DNA of 63,495 bases, taken from NCBI GenBank assembly GCA_003216455.1, contig QCIV01000004.1, positions 1 to 63,495 on the forward strand. Direction: 5' to 3'. The position numbers and the translations under genes are program-made. The notes below the pieces were generated by a model. That model was not told where the DNA came from and made no database searches. It worked only from the letters and a program-made list of their open reading frames with translations. Positions 1 to 10,790 of this stretch are shown one piece after another; the stretch's first letter is position 1, and each line of letters starts with the position of its first letter. Source of the stretch: Prochlorococcus sp. AG-402-N17. Its GTDB lineage: Bacteria; Cyanobacteriota; Cyanobacteriia; PCC-6307; Cyanobiaceae.

Positions 1-1941
1 GACGAATCATGTTTCGTTGGTTTTGGAGGTAGAACTGAAAGTTATAGAGATGATAAAGGGAACTACAGATCAAGATGGATTCCTTCAGAACATGCTATTG
101 GAGTACCTCATGATGTTCCAGTTTTAGGATACAGAGTAAATACATGCGACAGATTAAGATTATGGAGAGCTGATGCAACTGAAAGTTTTGACTTTTATGC
201 ATTCAATATTGGTGATTATTATGGTGCAGTTGAAGAAAAAGTTGCATCTGAAACTCTTTCAAAAGTTCTATATCCAAATGATGGAACTGACGAAGGTAGA
301 AGATTAAGACTCAAACAACAACACTTTTTTGTAAGTTGTTCTCTTCAGGATATGTTGAGAAGCCTTGAAAAAAGATCAATACCAATAACAGAATTCTCTA
401 AGCATTGGACAGTCCAATTGAATGATACCCATCCTGCTATTGCAGTTGCAGAACTAATGCGACTTCTCATAGACCAATATCAAATCGGCTGGGATAAAGC
501 TTGGAACATAACAACCTCCTCAGTTGCTTACACCAACCACACATTACTCCCAGAAGCTTTAGAGAAATGGGATTTAGGTTTATTTAATGATCTTCTTCCT
601 CGTCATCTAGAAATTATTTATGAAATTAATTGGAGATTTTTACAACAATTAAGACTACGTTATCCTGGTGACGACAAGATTCTTCAAAAACTATCAATAA
701 TTGATGAAGAAGGCTCGAAATCAGTTAGGATGGCACACCTGGCTACAATTGGAGCACATCATATTAATGGTGTTGCAACTCTTCACTCAGATCTAATAAA
801 AAGACAACTTCTCCCTGAATTCGCAGCTCTATGGCCTGAAAAATTTACAAATGTAACTAATGGAGTAACTCCAAGGAGATGGGTTGCATTATCTAATCCA
901 TCATTATCTAACCTTCTAGAAGAAGAAGTTGGTCCAAATTGGATAACAAATATGGAACTTCTTAAGAAGTTAGAAGAAAAAAAAGGTGATAAAAATTTTT
1001 TAAAAAAATTTGAGGAAACTAAACTAAATGGTAAAAGAAAATTAGCTAGTTTTATTCATTCAAAAACTGGGATACTTGTAGATCCATCAAGTTTATTTGA
1101 TGTTCAAGTAAAAAGAATTCATCAATATAAAAGGCAGCATTTAAACGCTCTACAAATTATTGCTCAATATTTAAGAATCAAAAATGGTACGAACAAGTAT
1201 GAAGTACCAAGAACAATAATATTCGGAGGTAAAGCAGCTCCAGGTTACTTTATGGCAAAGCTGATGATTCGATTCATTAATGGTATTGCTGATGTAGTTA
1301 ATTCTGATCCAGATATGGATGGTCTATTAAGAGTTGTTTTTCTACCAGACTATAACGTTAAACTTGGTGAAATAGTTTATCCTGCAACAGATCTTTCAGA
1401 ACAAATTTCAACTGCTGGAAAGGAAGCATCTGGAACTGGAAATATGAAATTTGCCATGAATGGAGCGTTAACGATTGGAACTTTAGATGGAGCTAATGTG
1501 GAATTAAGAGATCTTGTGAAAAAAGAAAATTTCTTCCTTTTTGGAAAAACTGAAAGTCAAATTATGGATTTAAAAAATAATAATTACTCTCCAAAAACTT
1601 TTATTGATCAATGTCCAGAGCTTAAAGAGGTTATACGCTTAATTGAAATTGGCCACTTTAGCAATGGGGATAAAGAATTATTTAAACCTTTACTAAATAG
1701 CTTGACTGGACATGACCCATTCTTTGTTATGGCTGATTTTGAAGACTACTTAAATAAACAGGATGTGGTCAGTGAATGCTGGAACAATAAAACATCTTGG
1801 AATAAAATGGCATTATTAAATACTGCTAGATCAGGATATTTTTCTTCAGATAGATCTATTAGAGAGTACTGTAAATCTATTTGGAAAGTCTCTCCAATGC
1901 CAGTTGAAATTACTTGCGACGTCGAAGAATTAACTAATTAA
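1..1941 (+). CDS. glgP: Glycogen phosphorylase, C-terminal part (5' end outside window)
   Basis: The frame is open from base 1 to the TAA at 1939-1941, giving 646 visible residues; full-length glycogen phosphorylases have about 800-850, so roughly the first 200 are missing. The enzyme releases glucose-1-phosphate from alpha-1,4-glucan using pyridoxal phosphate. The PLP signature EASGTGNMKFAMNG is present, with the PLP-bearing Lys encoded at 1447-1449. Other family blocks visible are FTNVTNGVTPRRW, KRIHQYKRQ and FLPDYNVKL. In a phototroph it mobilises glycogen at night. The 3' end overlaps the convergent downstream gene by 8 bp. An internal ATG at 352 is not the real start, since conserved GlgP sequence continues upstream of it. 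Confidence 0.97.
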   Translation, partial: DESCFVGFGGRTESYRDDKGNYRSRWIPSEHAIGVPHDVPVLGYRVNTCDRLRLWRADATESFDFYAFNIGDYYGAVEEKVASETLSKVLYPNDGTDEGRRLRLKQQHFFVSCSLQDMLRSLEKRSIPITEFSKHWTVQLNDTHPAIAVAELMRLLIDQYQIGWDKAWNITTSSVAYTNHTLLPEALEKWDLGLFNDLLPRHLEIIYEINWRFLQQLRLRYPGDDKILQKLSIIDEEGSKSVRMAHLATIGAHHINGVATLHSDLIKRQLLPEFAALWPEKFTNVTNGVTPRRWVALSNPSLSNLLEEEVGPNWITNMELLKKLEEKKGDKNFLKKFEETKLNGKRKLASFIHSKTGILVDPSSLFDVQVKRIHQYKRQHLNALQIIAQYLRIKNGTNKYEVPRTIIFGGKAAPGYFMAKLMIRFINGIADVVNSDPDMDGLLRVVFLPDYNVKLGEIVYPATDLSEQISTAGKEASGTGNMKFAMNGALTIGTLDGANVELRDLVKKENFFLFGKTESQIMDLKNNNYSPKTFIDQCPELKEVIRLIEIGHFSNGDKELFKPLLNSLTGHDPFFVMADFEDYLNKQDVVSECWNNKTSWNKMALLNTARSGYFSSDRSIREYCKSIWKVSPMPVEITCDVEELTN

Positions 1942-2389
1942 TATTTTTCTTATCTGGTGAATCTGGGGTTTGATGAAATAATCTATTCAAAATTAATCGA
2001 TCCATGTTTAATGGGTCTGGGGCTAATTCATTTGCAATTTCTTTAAATTTTGATTCGATATTGTTTGAAATTTTTGTGTCAAATATTCTTTCCATTAATG
2101 CCTCAATTGAATATAAATAGGCATTAACACTTTCAAGTTCATCTAAGGCCTCAGTAATTTCTGTATTAGAAATATGTTTTTCTTCTGAGCTGATATCTCC
2201 ATTTGATTCTCTTTCAGATAATTCTCTCTGCAACTCATCAGTAACTTTAGTACAAAGAGTTCTGAAAGATTGTATAGATGCCCAATTCAATTCTTGTTGC
2301 TGCTTAAAAGTAGGAAATTCTCTAATCAGACGATCATGCTCCTTATAAAATCTCTGACAATCAGAGCATTGACATGGTTCTTCAGCCAA
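1934..2389 (-). CDS. Hypothetical protein, Cys-rich N-terminus
   Basis: This 151-residue protein is not one I can assign a function. It opens with three closely spaced cysteines (C6, C8, C11 in EPCQCSDCQRF), which could bind a metal, followed by a mostly helical, charged region and an acidic middle. There is no signal peptide or membrane segment. It sits just downstream of the next small gene on the same strand (31 bp gap), so the two may be co-transcribed, and its 3' end overlaps glgP by 8 bp. Probably a conserved picocyanobacterial protein; the function is unknown. Confidence 0.75.
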   Translation of the reverse strand: MAEEPCQCSDCQRFYKEHDRLIREFPTFKQQQELNWASIQSFRTLCTKVTDELQRELSERESNGDISSEEKHISNTEITEALDELESVNAYLYSIEALMERIFDTKISNNIESKFKEIANELAPDPLNMDRLILNRLFHQTPDSPDKKNIN

Positions 2390-2420
2390 AAGAAAAAATA
2401 ATTCTTTTTATATCATCTCA

Positions 2421-2753
2421 CTATTTGGGCAAAATTGTAGGGCCATCCAATAATTCGTCATTTTCATCGAGTGAATCTGGACTATCTGGCAAAGGTATTT
2501 CAATACTAGTAACCAAATTAATAACATCTCTTAGTCTCATAGAATCAGCAAACCATCCCATAGCTTGCTCAGCATCGCCTCTTTTTTCAGCATCATTTGC
2601 TTGATCTTCGTGAGCTTCCGCTAAAAGAGCAAGCCAGCACAGGCATCTTGCTTGAACTATTGAAAGATCTAAATCATTAGGTTGGGATTTAGAAATGCGT
2701 TCATGCTCTTGTTGAATTAAGAGCTTTAAACGCATATCATGCAACTTAGCCAT
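2421..2753 (-). CDS. Hypothetical protein, soluble helical
   Basis: A 110-residue soluble protein, predicted mainly helical, with an acidic C-terminal tail rich in Asp, Glu and Pro (for example DSPDSLDENDE). I recognise no catalytic motif. The ATG at 2751-2753 starts MAKLHDMRLK; its length and the co-directional small gene 31 bp downstream suggest a two-gene unit. Several short in-frame or antisense alternatives exist, but this frame has coding-like composition with regular helix periodicity. Function unknown. Confidence 0.72.
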   Translation of the reverse strand: MAKLHDMRLKLLIQQEHERISKSQPNDLDLSIVQARCLCWLALLAEAHEDQANDAEKRGDAEQAMGWFADSMRLRDVINLVTSIEIPLPDSPDSLDENDELLDGPTILPK

Positions 2754-2830
2754 AAAAGATTTACTACTAACTATACGCTAGCTAGAGAGTAGCAAGTTTG
2801 CACACATACTACATATAGTTTTTATTTTTA

Positions 2831-2904
<74 letters not shown>

Positions 2905-2920
2905 AATAGATGATTTTTGG

Positions 2921-2949
2921 AGTATAAAGCATTATGCTAAATGAAAGCA
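2921..2949 (-). promoter_or_regulatory. Putative promoter of tRNA-Arg
   Basis: On the minus strand, TATACT (2926 to 2921) is a near-consensus -10 box about 17 nt upstream of the tRNA 5' end. With a 17-bp spacer, TGCTTT (2949 to 2944) falls where a weak -35 would be, which places it inside the first bases of rnpB. This is inferred from sequence only. The rnpB promoter must also lie in or next to this same interval, for example around ATTATG at 2931-2936. Confidence 0.4.
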
Positions 2950-3321
2950 GGAGAGGCAATCGCAAGAAAGTTTTATTTTGTTTCCAAAATAAAACTTTCT
3001 TGAGGAAAGTCCGGGCTCCCACATGGTCAGGCTTGCTGGGTAATTCCCAGTACGGGCAACCGTGAGGATAGTGCCACAGAAACATACCGCCTAATACTTT
3101 ATGTATGGCAAGGGTGCAAGGGTGTGGTAAGAGCGCACCAGCAACATTGAGAAGTGTTGGCTAGGTAAACCCCGGCTGGGAGCAAGGCTTAGTAGATTTA
3201 TGACCATTAAACAATCTACTTTTAAGCGCCGCTTGAGACTGTGAAGTAATTCCAGTCCTAGATAGATGATTGCCCATCTTATTAACTAAGATGAACAGAA
3301 CCCGGCTTACGACCTGCTTTC
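2943..3321 (+). ncRNA. rnpB: RNase P RNA (catalytic RNA subunit)
   Basis: This is the bacterial type-A RNase P RNA, which removes 5' leaders from pre-tRNAs. The 5' GAAAGCAGG (from 2943) pairs with CCTGCTTTC (to 3321) to close helix P1. The conserved core GAGGAAAGTCCGGGCTCC follows the P3 hairpin, and the 3' core block with an ACAGAACCCGGCTTA run lies at about 3294-3309. P3 is a perfect 17-bp inverted repeat (2963-2979 with 2986-3002) around a 6-nt loop and is almost all A/U. The ends are set by P1 pairing, so they could differ by a few bases. rnc starts 26 bp after the 3' end on the same strand. Confidence 0.95.
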
Positions 3322-3347
3322 TAAATTGTTGTGATTTTTCAAATCAT

Positions 3348-4097
3348 ATGACAAATATAATTAATGCAAAAAGGATTAATCAAATAACTACTTTTTTAAA
3401 GTCTTTAAATATTAAATCAAAAAGATTTTCTGAAATAATTAGAACTCAAAATTTTTCAATTATTCAAGATTTTAATCAAGCGTTTATCCACTCCTCTGAG
3501 GACAAAATATTAAATTATGAAAAACTAGAATTTTTCGGAGATGCAGTCCTCAGATTAGCGGCTTCTAATTTTATTGAAAAAAAATATCCTCATATGAGTG
3601 TAGGAGAAAGATCAGAGCTAAGAGCACAAATTGTAAGTGATGAATGGTTAACTAAATTAGGGGAAAAAATTGATATAGAAAAATTAATAATTAAAGGACC
3701 TAAAGCTCTTGGTGATGAAAATTCAAAAAATACTATTATTGGTGAAGCTACAGAAGCTTTAATCGGTGCTGTTTACAAGTGCTTTAATTCCATTCAGGAA
3801 GTAAATCTTTGGTTAGATGATATTTGGGAGGAAGATTCAGAAATATTTTTAAAAGCTCCATATAAATTCAAATCTAAAACAGTATTGCAAGAGTGGTGTC
3901 AAAGTAAAGGTTTTGATTTACCAGTCTATAAAATAATTGAAGTCTCAAATAAAAATGGGGACCCTAAAAGATTTTCTTGCGATATATTTATCGAAGGATT
4001 AAAAGAATCATCTGCATTTGGCAAGTCCCATAAACAAGCCGAAACTAATGCAGCTAGAGTTTTGATAGAAAAATTTATTACTATTGGTAAGATCTAA
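3348..4097 (+). CDS. rnc: Ribonuclease III
   Basis: RNase III cuts double-stranded RNA, including rRNA precursors. The 249-residue product has the catalytic domain with the signature YEKLEFFGDAVLRL near residue 60 (acidic Glu and Asp present), a second active-site helix with GEATEALIGA, and a C-terminal dsRNA-binding domain from about residue 175 (KTVLQEWCQSKG to KQAETNAARVL). I chose the ATG at 3348 because an upstream in-frame ATG at 3270 lies inside rnpB. It follows rnpB by only 26 bp with no visible terminator, so read-through from rnpB is plausible. Its 3' end is 2 bp from the convergent ndhS. Confidence 0.95.
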   Translation: MTNIINAKRINQITTFLKSLNIKSKRFSEIIRTQNFSIIQDFNQAFIHSSEDKILNYEKLEFFGDAVLRLAASNFIEKKYPHMSVGERSELRAQIVSDEWLTKLGEKIDIEKLIIKGPKALGDENSKNTIIGEATEALIGAVYKCFNSIQEVNLWLDDIWEEDSEIFLKAPYKFKSKTVLQEWCQSKGFDLPVYKIIEVSNKNGDPKRFSCDIFIEGLKESSAFGKSHKQAETNAARVLIEKFITIGKI

Positions 4098-4099
4098 TT

Positions 4100-4285
4100 T
4101 TATACTATTTCTAAATTGGTTAGCTGAAAAGTTATGAGTTTATCCCAATTACCCCCTTCAAACAGAACCGCTGCTCTTTTTTTTGTAACTCTTTGTACAA
4201 ACCCTTTATATCCTCTATAGATAGAATTGGTATCTTTTACAACAACAAAGGAACCAGGGAGTATGGGTTTAGTAGATAATTCCAT
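4100..4285 (-). CDS. ndhS: NDH-1 complex subunit S
   Basis: A 61-residue SH3-like protein resembling cyanobacterial NdhS (the former DUF3252 family, homologous to plant CRR31). NdhS helps form the ferredoxin-binding site of the photosynthetic NDH-1 complex that drives cyclic electron flow. Family-like elements are an early [10 protein letters not shown] strand, [18 protein letters not shown] and the downstream [10 protein letters not shown] block. It is slightly shorter than freshwater homologues, ending soon after this block. The family assignment is by recall of the motif, not by search. Confidence 0.85.
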   Translation of the reverse strand: MELSTKPILPGSFVVVKDTNSIYRGYKGFVQRVTKKRAAVLFEGGNWDKLITFQLTNLEIV

Positions 4286-4309
4286 AAAACGATCTTTCTA
4301 ATACAATAT

Positions 4310-4849
4310 ATGATAAATAAAAATGAATGGTTAACTGTTGGATTGATAACATCATGTCATGGAATTAATGGACAGGTAAAGGTTAAATCTTTAAGTGATT
4401 TTGAAGAAAGGTTTTTAAAACCAGGAATTAGATGGTTGCAAAAAGAAAATGAACCTCCTTCAAAAATAGAACTTATATCTGGTTTCAAACAGCCTGGTAA
4501 AGGAACCTTCATAGTTAAGTTCCAAGGAATAAATACAAGGAATCATGCAGATCAACTAAAAAAATTTAAAATTCTTGTAAAAGCCGATACACTACCCAAA
4601 TTAAAAAAGGAAGAATTCCACTTGTTAGAACTTATAAATCTCGAAGTTAAGACTTTAGAAAATGATGAATTAAAAAAAATTGGAAAAGTTATCAATTTAG
4701 AAAATGAGAAAAATAATTTACTTGTTATTGAACTATTTAAAAATCAAAAAATAGTTCTTATACCATTTGTTAAAGAAATAGTCCCAATAGTAGATATAAA
4801 AAATAATTTTCTAATCATCAATCCTCCAAATGGACTTTTAGAGCTTTAA
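4310..4849 (+). CDS. rimM: 16S rRNA processing / ribosome maturation factor RimM
   Basis: RimM binds S19 and assists maturation of the 30S head domain. The 179-residue product has the N-terminal RimM beta-barrel ([19 protein letters not shown], with the conserved G-x-x-GIxGxVKV pattern) and a C-terminal PRC-barrel-like half ([19 protein letters not shown], then [14 protein letters not shown]). Length is normal for the family. It is divergently placed from ndhS with a 24-bp gap, and it converges with glmS. Confidence 0.93.
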   Translation: MINKNEWLTVGLITSCHGINGQVKVKSLSDFEERFLKPGIRWLQKENEPPSKIELISGFKQPGKGTFIVKFQGINTRNHADQLKKFKILVKADTLPKLKKEEFHLLELINLEVKTLENDELKKIGKVINLENEKNNLLVIELFKNQKIVLIPFVKEIVPIVDIKNNFLIINPPNGLLEL

Positions 4850-4879
4850 CTTAAAAAAATAAAAATTTATGTAAACTCA

Positions 4880-6775
4880 TTATTCAACAGTTACACTTTT
4901 AGCTAAATTTCTTGGTTGATCCACGTCAAGGCCCCTATGAGCTGCAATATGGTAACTCAATAATTGTAAAGGCAGTATATTAAGTAGAGGTGAAATCCAT
5001 TCATTAGAGGAAGGAACTTTCATTAAATAATCAAAAATTTCAGTTCCATTACATTCAGGAGCAATTCCAATCAAATATGAATCTCTAGCTTTTGCTTCTT
5101 GAGCATTACTGATAACTTTATCAAAAACCTCACCAGGGGAAGCAATAGAAATTACAGGTACTTTTTTATCTAATAAAGCTATTGGACCATGTTTCATTTC
5201 ACCAGCAGGATATCCAGCTGCATGAATGTAACTAATTTCTTTAAGTTTTAACGCGCCTTCAAGAGCAATAGGAAAATTTATTCCTCTTCCTAAAAAAATA
5301 ACATCTTTAATATTAAAAAAGTCATGTGCTAGCTTTTCTGAAGATTTATTATGTTTCTCTAAAATATCTTCCAATAATGGAGGAAGTTTTATAAGTTCGT
5401 TTATTAATTTATCTATTTCATGAGGACTTTGATTGCCTTTAATTTGAGCAAATTTTATGGCTAATCCATAAAAAGAAAGTAATTGAGCAAAAAAAGTTTT
5501 TGTTGCTGCAACTCCAACTTCTATTCCTGCACAAATATCAATTATATTTGAGACCTGTCTTCCTATGGAACTTTCTTTTCTATTTGTTATTGCAATAAGA
5601 TTGGGTTTAAATTTTTTATCTTCAATTGAAGAACGTCTTTTAATTTCCATATCGATAGCCGCAATTGTATCAGCAGTTTCTCCGGATTGAGTGACTCCAA
5701 TAGTTAATGTATTTGGCAATAGTGGAGGTGGTGAATATCGAAATTCGCTGGCATAAAATACATTTGCAGGGATACCTGAAAATTGTTCTAATAAAAAGCT
5801 GCCCACCATTGCAGCATGCTTACTTGTTCCACAAGCAATAATTTCAATTCTTTCTATTGATTCAAAAAACTGAGTATCAAATGGATAGTTAATTTGATAT
5901 TGACCATTATCTGAGTTCTTAATTAAATAATTTTCCAACCAGTTTTTTGCAGTCTGCGGCTGATCATATATCTCTTTTAACATGTAGTGTTTGAAATTCA
6001 TCTTATCCATTATTTGCTCTGAGACTTTTAAAGAAACTGGATTTCTATATTGTCTCTCGTTGCTTGAGTCATATATTTCAATTCCAAGAGGAGTCAACAA
6101 AGCTATTTCTTCATCCTCCATAGGCAAAATAATATTCGTAAAGTTTGCAATGGCTGGAGTATCACTAGCACAAATAAACTCTCCTTCACCCAAACCAATA
6201 ATCAAGGGGGCTTGTCTTCTTGCAACTACCAAAGAGGTTGGAGCACCAGACCATAAAACTGCTAAAGCATAAGATCCTTCTAAATCCGACAATACATTTC
6301 TCACAGCTACTAATAATGTTGACCCATTATTCTCAAGATTAAGTTTACTTAATGTATTTAACTCTCTTTGAATTAGATGAGGAATTACCTCGGTATCTGT
6401 ATCAGAATTAAAAATAATGCCCTCTTCCTCTAATTTATTTTTTAAATCTTGAAAATTTTCAATAATGCCATTTTGAACAACTGCTATATTTCCTGAACTA
6501 TCGGTATGAGGATGTGCGTTTTTAACCTCAGGCTTTCCATGAGTTGCCCATCTGGTATGTCCAATACCCACGGTTCCAGGAATATTACGATCATTAAGAT
6601 TGCTTATTAAATTCTTAAGTTTTCCTTCTGCTTTATTACAAGAAATACAATTTGTTTCAGAATCTATTATGGCAATACCTGCAGAATCATAACCTCTGTA
6701 CTCAAGTTTTTCTAAACCATTAATTAATAATGGTAAAGCTTTTTTATATCCAGTTACAGCAACTATTCCGCACAT
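4880..6775 (-). CDS. glmS: Glutamine--fructose-6-phosphate aminotransferase (isomerizing)
   Basis: GlmS makes glucosamine-6-phosphate from fructose-6-phosphate and glutamine, the first step to UDP-GlcNAc for peptidoglycan and lipopolysaccharide. The 631-residue protein starts MCGIVAVTG, so Cys2 is the Ntn-type glutaminase nucleophile after Met removal. The glutaminase motifs GHTRWATHG and VQNGIIEN are present. Two SIS domains follow (IIACGTSKHA and GVTQSGETADT; then IFLGRGINFPIALEGALKLKEI in part), and the C-terminus DQPRNLAKSVTVE is the classic GlmS tail. No glmS ribozyme is expected in cyanobacteria and none is visible in the 5' region. Confidence 0.97.
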   Translation of the reverse strand: MCGIVAVTGYKKALPLLINGLEKLEYRGYDSAGIAIIDSETNCISCNKAEGKLKNLISNLNDRNIPGTVGIGHTRWATHGKPEVKNAHPHTDSSGNIAVVQNGIIENFQDLKNKLEEEGIIFNSDTDTEVIPHLIQRELNTLSKLNLENNGSTLLVAVRNVLSDLEGSYALAVLWSGAPTSLVVARRQAPLIIGLGEGEFICASDTPAIANFTNIILPMEDEEIALLTPLGIEIYDSSNERQYRNPVSLKVSEQIMDKMNFKHYMLKEIYDQPQTAKNWLENYLIKNSDNGQYQINYPFDTQFFESIERIEIIACGTSKHAAMVGSFLLEQFSGIPANVFYASEFRYSPPPLLPNTLTIGVTQSGETADTIAAIDMEIKRRSSIEDKKFKPNLIAITNRKESSIGRQVSNIIDICAGIEVGVAATKTFFAQLLSFYGLAIKFAQIKGNQSPHEIDKLINELIKLPPLLEDILEKHNKSSEKLAHDFFNIKDVIFLGRGINFPIALEGALKLKEISYIHAAGYPAGEMKHGPIALLDKKVPVISIASPGEVFDKVISNAQEAKARDSYLIGIAPECNGTEIFDYLMKVPSSNEWISPLLNILPLQLLSYHIAAHRGLDVDQPRNLAKSVTVE

Positions 6776-6855
6776 ACAAATTTTTTTTTCAATTATATTG
6801 AAATAAAATGCGTATTTACTAAAACATGGACTCTCTTAAAACTGCACTATAAAAA

Positions 6856-7128
<273 letters not shown>

Positions 7129-7235
7129 TTATAATACTATTGTCTTACAAAGAAATTAAAAAAATTAAGATATGCTTCACTCTTGTTAACTCTAGGGCAT
7201 AAAATCATATAGATAATTAGTATTTTTCATAAACT

Positions 7236-7475
7236 ATGTCACAAGAAATCCTTGAAAAAGTCTGTTCTATTGTTTCAGAACAATTAAGCGTTGAAGCAGG
7301 AGAAGTCAAATCAGATTCAAATTTCCAAAATGATTTAGGTGCAGATTCTCTAGATACTGTTGAATTAGTAATGGCTCTTGAAGAAGCATTTGATATTGAA
7401 ATTCCTGATGAAGCAGCTGAAGGAATAGCAACTGTTGGCGATGCAGTAAAATTTATCGAAGAAAAAAAAGGTTAG
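7236..7475 (+). CDS. acpP: Acyl carrier protein
   Basis: ACP carries growing acyl chains on a 4'-phosphopantetheine arm in type II fatty acid synthesis. The 79-residue acidic protein has the modification motif [10 protein letters not shown] with the attachment Ser in DSL, at about residue 40. It is followed 6 bp later by fabF, which uses it as substrate, so the pair forms an operon. The six-base gap contains an AGG that can serve as part of the fabF ribosome-binding site. Confidence 0.98.
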   Translation: MSQEILEKVCSIVSEQLSVEAGEVKSDSNFQNDLGADSLDTVELVMALEEAFDIEIPDEAAEGIATVGDAVKFIEEKKG

Positions 7476-7481
7476 TATAGG

Positions 7482-8726
7482 ATGCCAAATTTCCATCGAG
7501 TAGTTATTACTGGTATCGGAGCAGTAACTCCAATAGGTAATAACATTGATGAATATTTAGTCGGTCTTCAAACAGGTACTAATGGGGTTTCAGATATTAC
7601 TCTCTTTGATCCCGAACAACATCCCTGCAAATTTGCTGCAGAAGTAAAAAATCTTCAATCTGAAAATTTTATTGAAGCTAAAGAATCCAAAAGATGGGAT
7701 CGTTTTTCCCAGTTTGGAGTTATTGCTGCAAAGCAAGCCTTTAATGATTCTGGACTTGAAATTACTGAAGCTAATGCATCAAGAATTGGAGTGATTATTG
7801 GTTCTGGTGTTGGAGGCTTACTAACTATGGAAAGTCAAGCTCAAATATTAAGTCATAAAGGCCCCAAAAGAGTAAGTCCATTTACAGTCCCAATGATGAT
7901 TCCAAATATGGCGACTGGATTGGCTGCAATCGCTTTGGGCGCAAAAGGACCAAGTTCCTCTGTTTCAACCGCTTGCGCTGCCGGTTCAAATGCAATTGGT
8001 GATTCTTTTAGATTACTCCAACTTGGAAAAGCAGATGTAATGATCTGTGGGGGAGCAGAAGCAAGTATTACGCCTCTCGGAGTAGCTGGATTTGCCAGTG
8101 CCAAAGCTCTTTCTTGCAGAAATGAAAGCCCTCAAACTGCTAGCAGACCTTTTGATGCAGAAAGAGATGGATTTGTTATTGGAGAAGGATCTGGAATTCT
8201 TGTTTTAGAAACTTTAGAAAATGCAAAAAAAAGGAATGCGAGAATTTATGCAGAAATAGTTGGATATGGAACAACATGTGATGCTCATCACATAACTGCT
8301 CCATCTCCAGGCGGGATTGGAGGCGCCGAAGCTATTAAATTAGCAATTGAAGACGCTTGTCTTAGCCTTGAAAAAGTTGATTACATAAATGCTCACGGAA
8401 CAAGTACATCAGCTAATGATAAAAATGAAACTTCTGCAATTAAATCTATTTTTAGAGACAGATCTTACCTTATTCCTGTAAGCTCTACTAAGTCGATGAC
8501 AGGTCATCTCCTAGGAGGCTCAGGAGGTATAGAAGCTGTAGCTTGTATACTTTCTTTGACACATAATTTTATCCCTCCTACAATTAACTACGTCAATCGA
8601 GATCCTGAATGTGATCTTGATTATGTACCAAATAATGCAAGAGAAGCTCAAGTAGGAGTTGCTCTTTCTAATTCTTTCGGCTTTGGTGGTCACAATGTTT
8701 GCCTTGCTTTCAGCAAAATAAATTGA
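7482..8726 (+). CDS. fabF: 3-oxoacyl-[acyl-carrier-protein] synthase II
   Basis: FabF condenses malonyl-ACP with acyl-ACP to extend fatty acids. The 414-residue protein has the Cys-His-His triad: nucleophile in [12 protein letters not shown] (around residue 167), and histidines in [15 protein letters not shown] and [15 protein letters not shown]. The closing [10 protein letters not shown] block is present. It lies immediately downstream of acpP in an operon and is followed 43 bp later by transketolase on the same strand. Confidence 0.97.
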   Translation: MPNFHRVVITGIGAVTPIGNNIDEYLVGLQTGTNGVSDITLFDPEQHPCKFAAEVKNLQSENFIEAKESKRWDRFSQFGVIAAKQAFNDSGLEITEANASRIGVIIGSGVGGLLTMESQAQILSHKGPKRVSPFTVPMMIPNMATGLAAIALGAKGPSSSVSTACAAGSNAIGDSFRLLQLGKADVMICGGAEASITPLGVAGFASAKALSCRNESPQTASRPFDAERDGFVIGEGSGILVLETLENAKKRNARIYAEIVGYGTTCDAHHITAPSPGGIGGAEAIKLAIEDACLSLEKVDYINAHGTSTSANDKNETSAIKSIFRDRSYLIPVSSTKSMTGHLLGGSGGIEAVACILSLTHNFIPPTINYVNRDPECDLDYVPNNAREAQVGVALSNSFGFGGHNVCLAFSKIN

Positions 8727-8769
8727 AGACAACCAAATCTGTATTTCCAACTTAACTTATTTTAAAACA

Positions 8770-10776
8770 ATGGTCGCTGCATCTATTTCATTAGAATCAC
8801 TTTGTGTAAATAGTATAAGAATGCTTGCTGTAGATGCAGTAAATAAATCTAATAGTGGACATCCTGGATTGCCAATGGGATGTGCTCCTATGGGTTATGC
8901 ATTATGGCAAAACATTCTTAATCACAACCCTAATAACCCAAAATGGTTCAACAGAGACCGTTTTGTATTATCAGCTGGTCATGGCTGTATGCTGTTATAT
9001 TCCTTGCTTCATTTGACAGGATATAAATCAGTTTCCATAGAAGATATTAAAGAATTTAGGCAATGGGGATCAAAAACTCCTGGACATCCAGAAACATTCG
9101 AAACTGAAGGTGTTGAAGTTACAGCTGGGCCTCTTGGAGCAGGAATTTCAAATGCAGTTGGTTTAGCAATAGCTGAAACACACTTAGCAGCTAAATTTAA
9201 TAAGCCTGATTGCAATATCGTTGATCACTATACTTACGTAATAATGGGTGATGGCTGTAATCAAGAAGGTATTGCATCAGAAGCCTGCTCATTAGCTGGT
9301 CATCTTAAGCTTGGAAAATTAATTGCACTCTATGACGATAACCAAATTACAATTGATGGGCGAACCGACGTTTCTTTTACCGAAGATGTCTTAAAAAGAT
9401 ACGAAGCTTATGGATGGCATGTACAACATGTTGAAGATGGGAATCATGATGTTAAAGGAATCACCGAAGCTATCGAAAAAGCAAAATTAATTACAGACAA
9501 GCCTTCAATTATAAAAATTTCTACAACCATAGGTTATGGCTCTCCCAATAAATCAGATACTGCTGGAATTCATGGTGCAGCTGTTGGAGAAGAAGAAGCT
9601 GCATTAACTAGAGAGTTTCTAAATTGGGAATATCCTCCATTTGAAATACCTGATGAAGTATATTTGCATTTTAGAAAATCAATAAACAAAGGTGAAAATT
9701 TAGAGAAAGAATGGAATTCTAAATTTGAAGAATATCAAAAACAATATCCCTCTGAAGGAGCTGAGTTAAAAAGAATGTTAATGGGTCAATTACCTGAGAA
9801 TTGGGACGCAGATCTCCCCTCTTATTCTACTGATGATAAAGGGTTAGCCACCAGAAAGCATTCACAAATATGTTTAGGTGCTCTAGGTCCTAACCTACCT
9901 GAATTAATTGGTGGATCTGCAGATTTAACTCACTCTAATTACACAGACATAAAAGGAGAAACTGGATCATTCCAGCCACATAGCCCTGAAAAAAGATATT
10001 TACATTTTGGTGTACGTGAGCATGCAATGGCAGCTGTACTAAATGGTATTGCTTATCACAATAGTGGTCTTATCCCTTATGGTGGAACCTTCCTTGTTTT
10101 CGCCGATTATATGAGGGGCTCAATGAGGCTTTCTGCACTTAGTGAATTAGGAGTAATTTATGTCTTAACTCACGATTCAATTGGTGTAGGAGAAGATGGC
10201 CCAACACATCAACCTATTGAAACTATCCCTTCTCTTCGCGCCATGCCTAATATGCTAGTTTTCAGACCTGGTGATGGAAATGAGACGAGTGGAGCTTATA
10301 AGCTTGCTATTCAAAATCGAAAAAGACCTTCTGCCCTTTGTTTAAGTAGACAAGGTATGCCAAATCAAGAAAATACTTCGATCGACAAAGTTGCTCTAGG
10401 AGGATATATAGTTTCTGATTGTGAGGGAACACCAGATCTAATATTTATTGGTACTGGAAGCGAACTGAATCTTTGCATTGAAGCAAGTAAAGAAATTTCA
10501 AGCCTAGGTAAAAAAATTAGAGTTGTTTCTATGCCTTGTGTAGAACTTTTTGAAGAGCAAGAAGAATCTTATAAAGAAAGTGTTTTACCTAGTGATGTAA
10601 AAAAGAGAGTTGTAGTAGAAGCTGCTCATTCATTTGGTTGGCATAAATATACAGGTTTTGATGGGATTTGTATTACTATGGACCAATTTGGTGCATCAGC
10701 ACCAGGTGGAGAATGTATGAAAAATTTTGGATTTACGGTAGAAAACGTAGTTAATAAGACGAAGGAGATTCTATAA
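8770..10776 (+). CDS. tktA: Transketolase
   Basis: Transketolase is a thiamine-diphosphate enzyme of the Calvin cycle and pentose phosphate pathway. The 668-residue protein contains the ThDP/Mg motif [18 protein letters not shown] with the Asn in DDNQIT, the N-terminal [14 protein letters not shown] block and the pyrimidine-domain GVREHAMAA and [11 protein letters not shown] motifs. It is co-directional with acpP-fabF. It converges on thiC, the thiamine biosynthesis gene, with only 14 bp between stop codons; this is a suggestive neighbour pair rather than an operon. Confidence 0.97.
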   Translation: MVAASISLESLCVNSIRMLAVDAVNKSNSGHPGLPMGCAPMGYALWQNILNHNPNNPKWFNRDRFVLSAGHGCMLLYSLLHLTGYKSVSIEDIKEFRQWGSKTPGHPETFETEGVEVTAGPLGAGISNAVGLAIAETHLAAKFNKPDCNIVDHYTYVIMGDGCNQEGIASEACSLAGHLKLGKLIALYDDNQITIDGRTDVSFTEDVLKRYEAYGWHVQHVEDGNHDVKGITEAIEKAKLITDKPSIIKISTTIGYGSPNKSDTAGIHGAAVGEEEAALTREFLNWEYPPFEIPDEVYLHFRKSINKGENLEKEWNSKFEEYQKQYPSEGAELKRMLMGQLPENWDADLPSYSTDDKGLATRKHSQICLGALGPNLPELIGGSADLTHSNYTDIKGETGSFQPHSPEKRYLHFGVREHAMAAVLNGIAYHNSGLIPYGGTFLVFADYMRGSMRLSALSELGVIYVLTHDSIGVGEDGPTHQPIETIPSLRAMPNMLVFRPGDGNETSGAYKLAIQNRKRPSALCLSRQGMPNQENTSIDKVALGGYIVSDCEGTPDLIFIGTGSELNLCIEASKEISSLGKKIRVVSMPCVELFEEQEESYKESVLPSDVKKRVVVEAAHSFGWHKYTGFDGICITMDQFGASAPGGECMKNFGFTVENVVNKTKEIL

Positions 10777-10790
10777 CTACTTATTGATAG

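Noticed and set aside
2374-2604. Plus-strand 76-residue frame as a gene
   Set aside because: It is Ser-rich low-complexity sequence antisense to the better minus-strand gene at 2421-2753 and overlaps another.
3270-3347. In-frame ATG at 3270 as the start of rnc, adding 26 residues
   Set aside because: It lies inside the 3' part of rnpB, including the conserved core and P1 strand, and the added residues do not look like RNase III.
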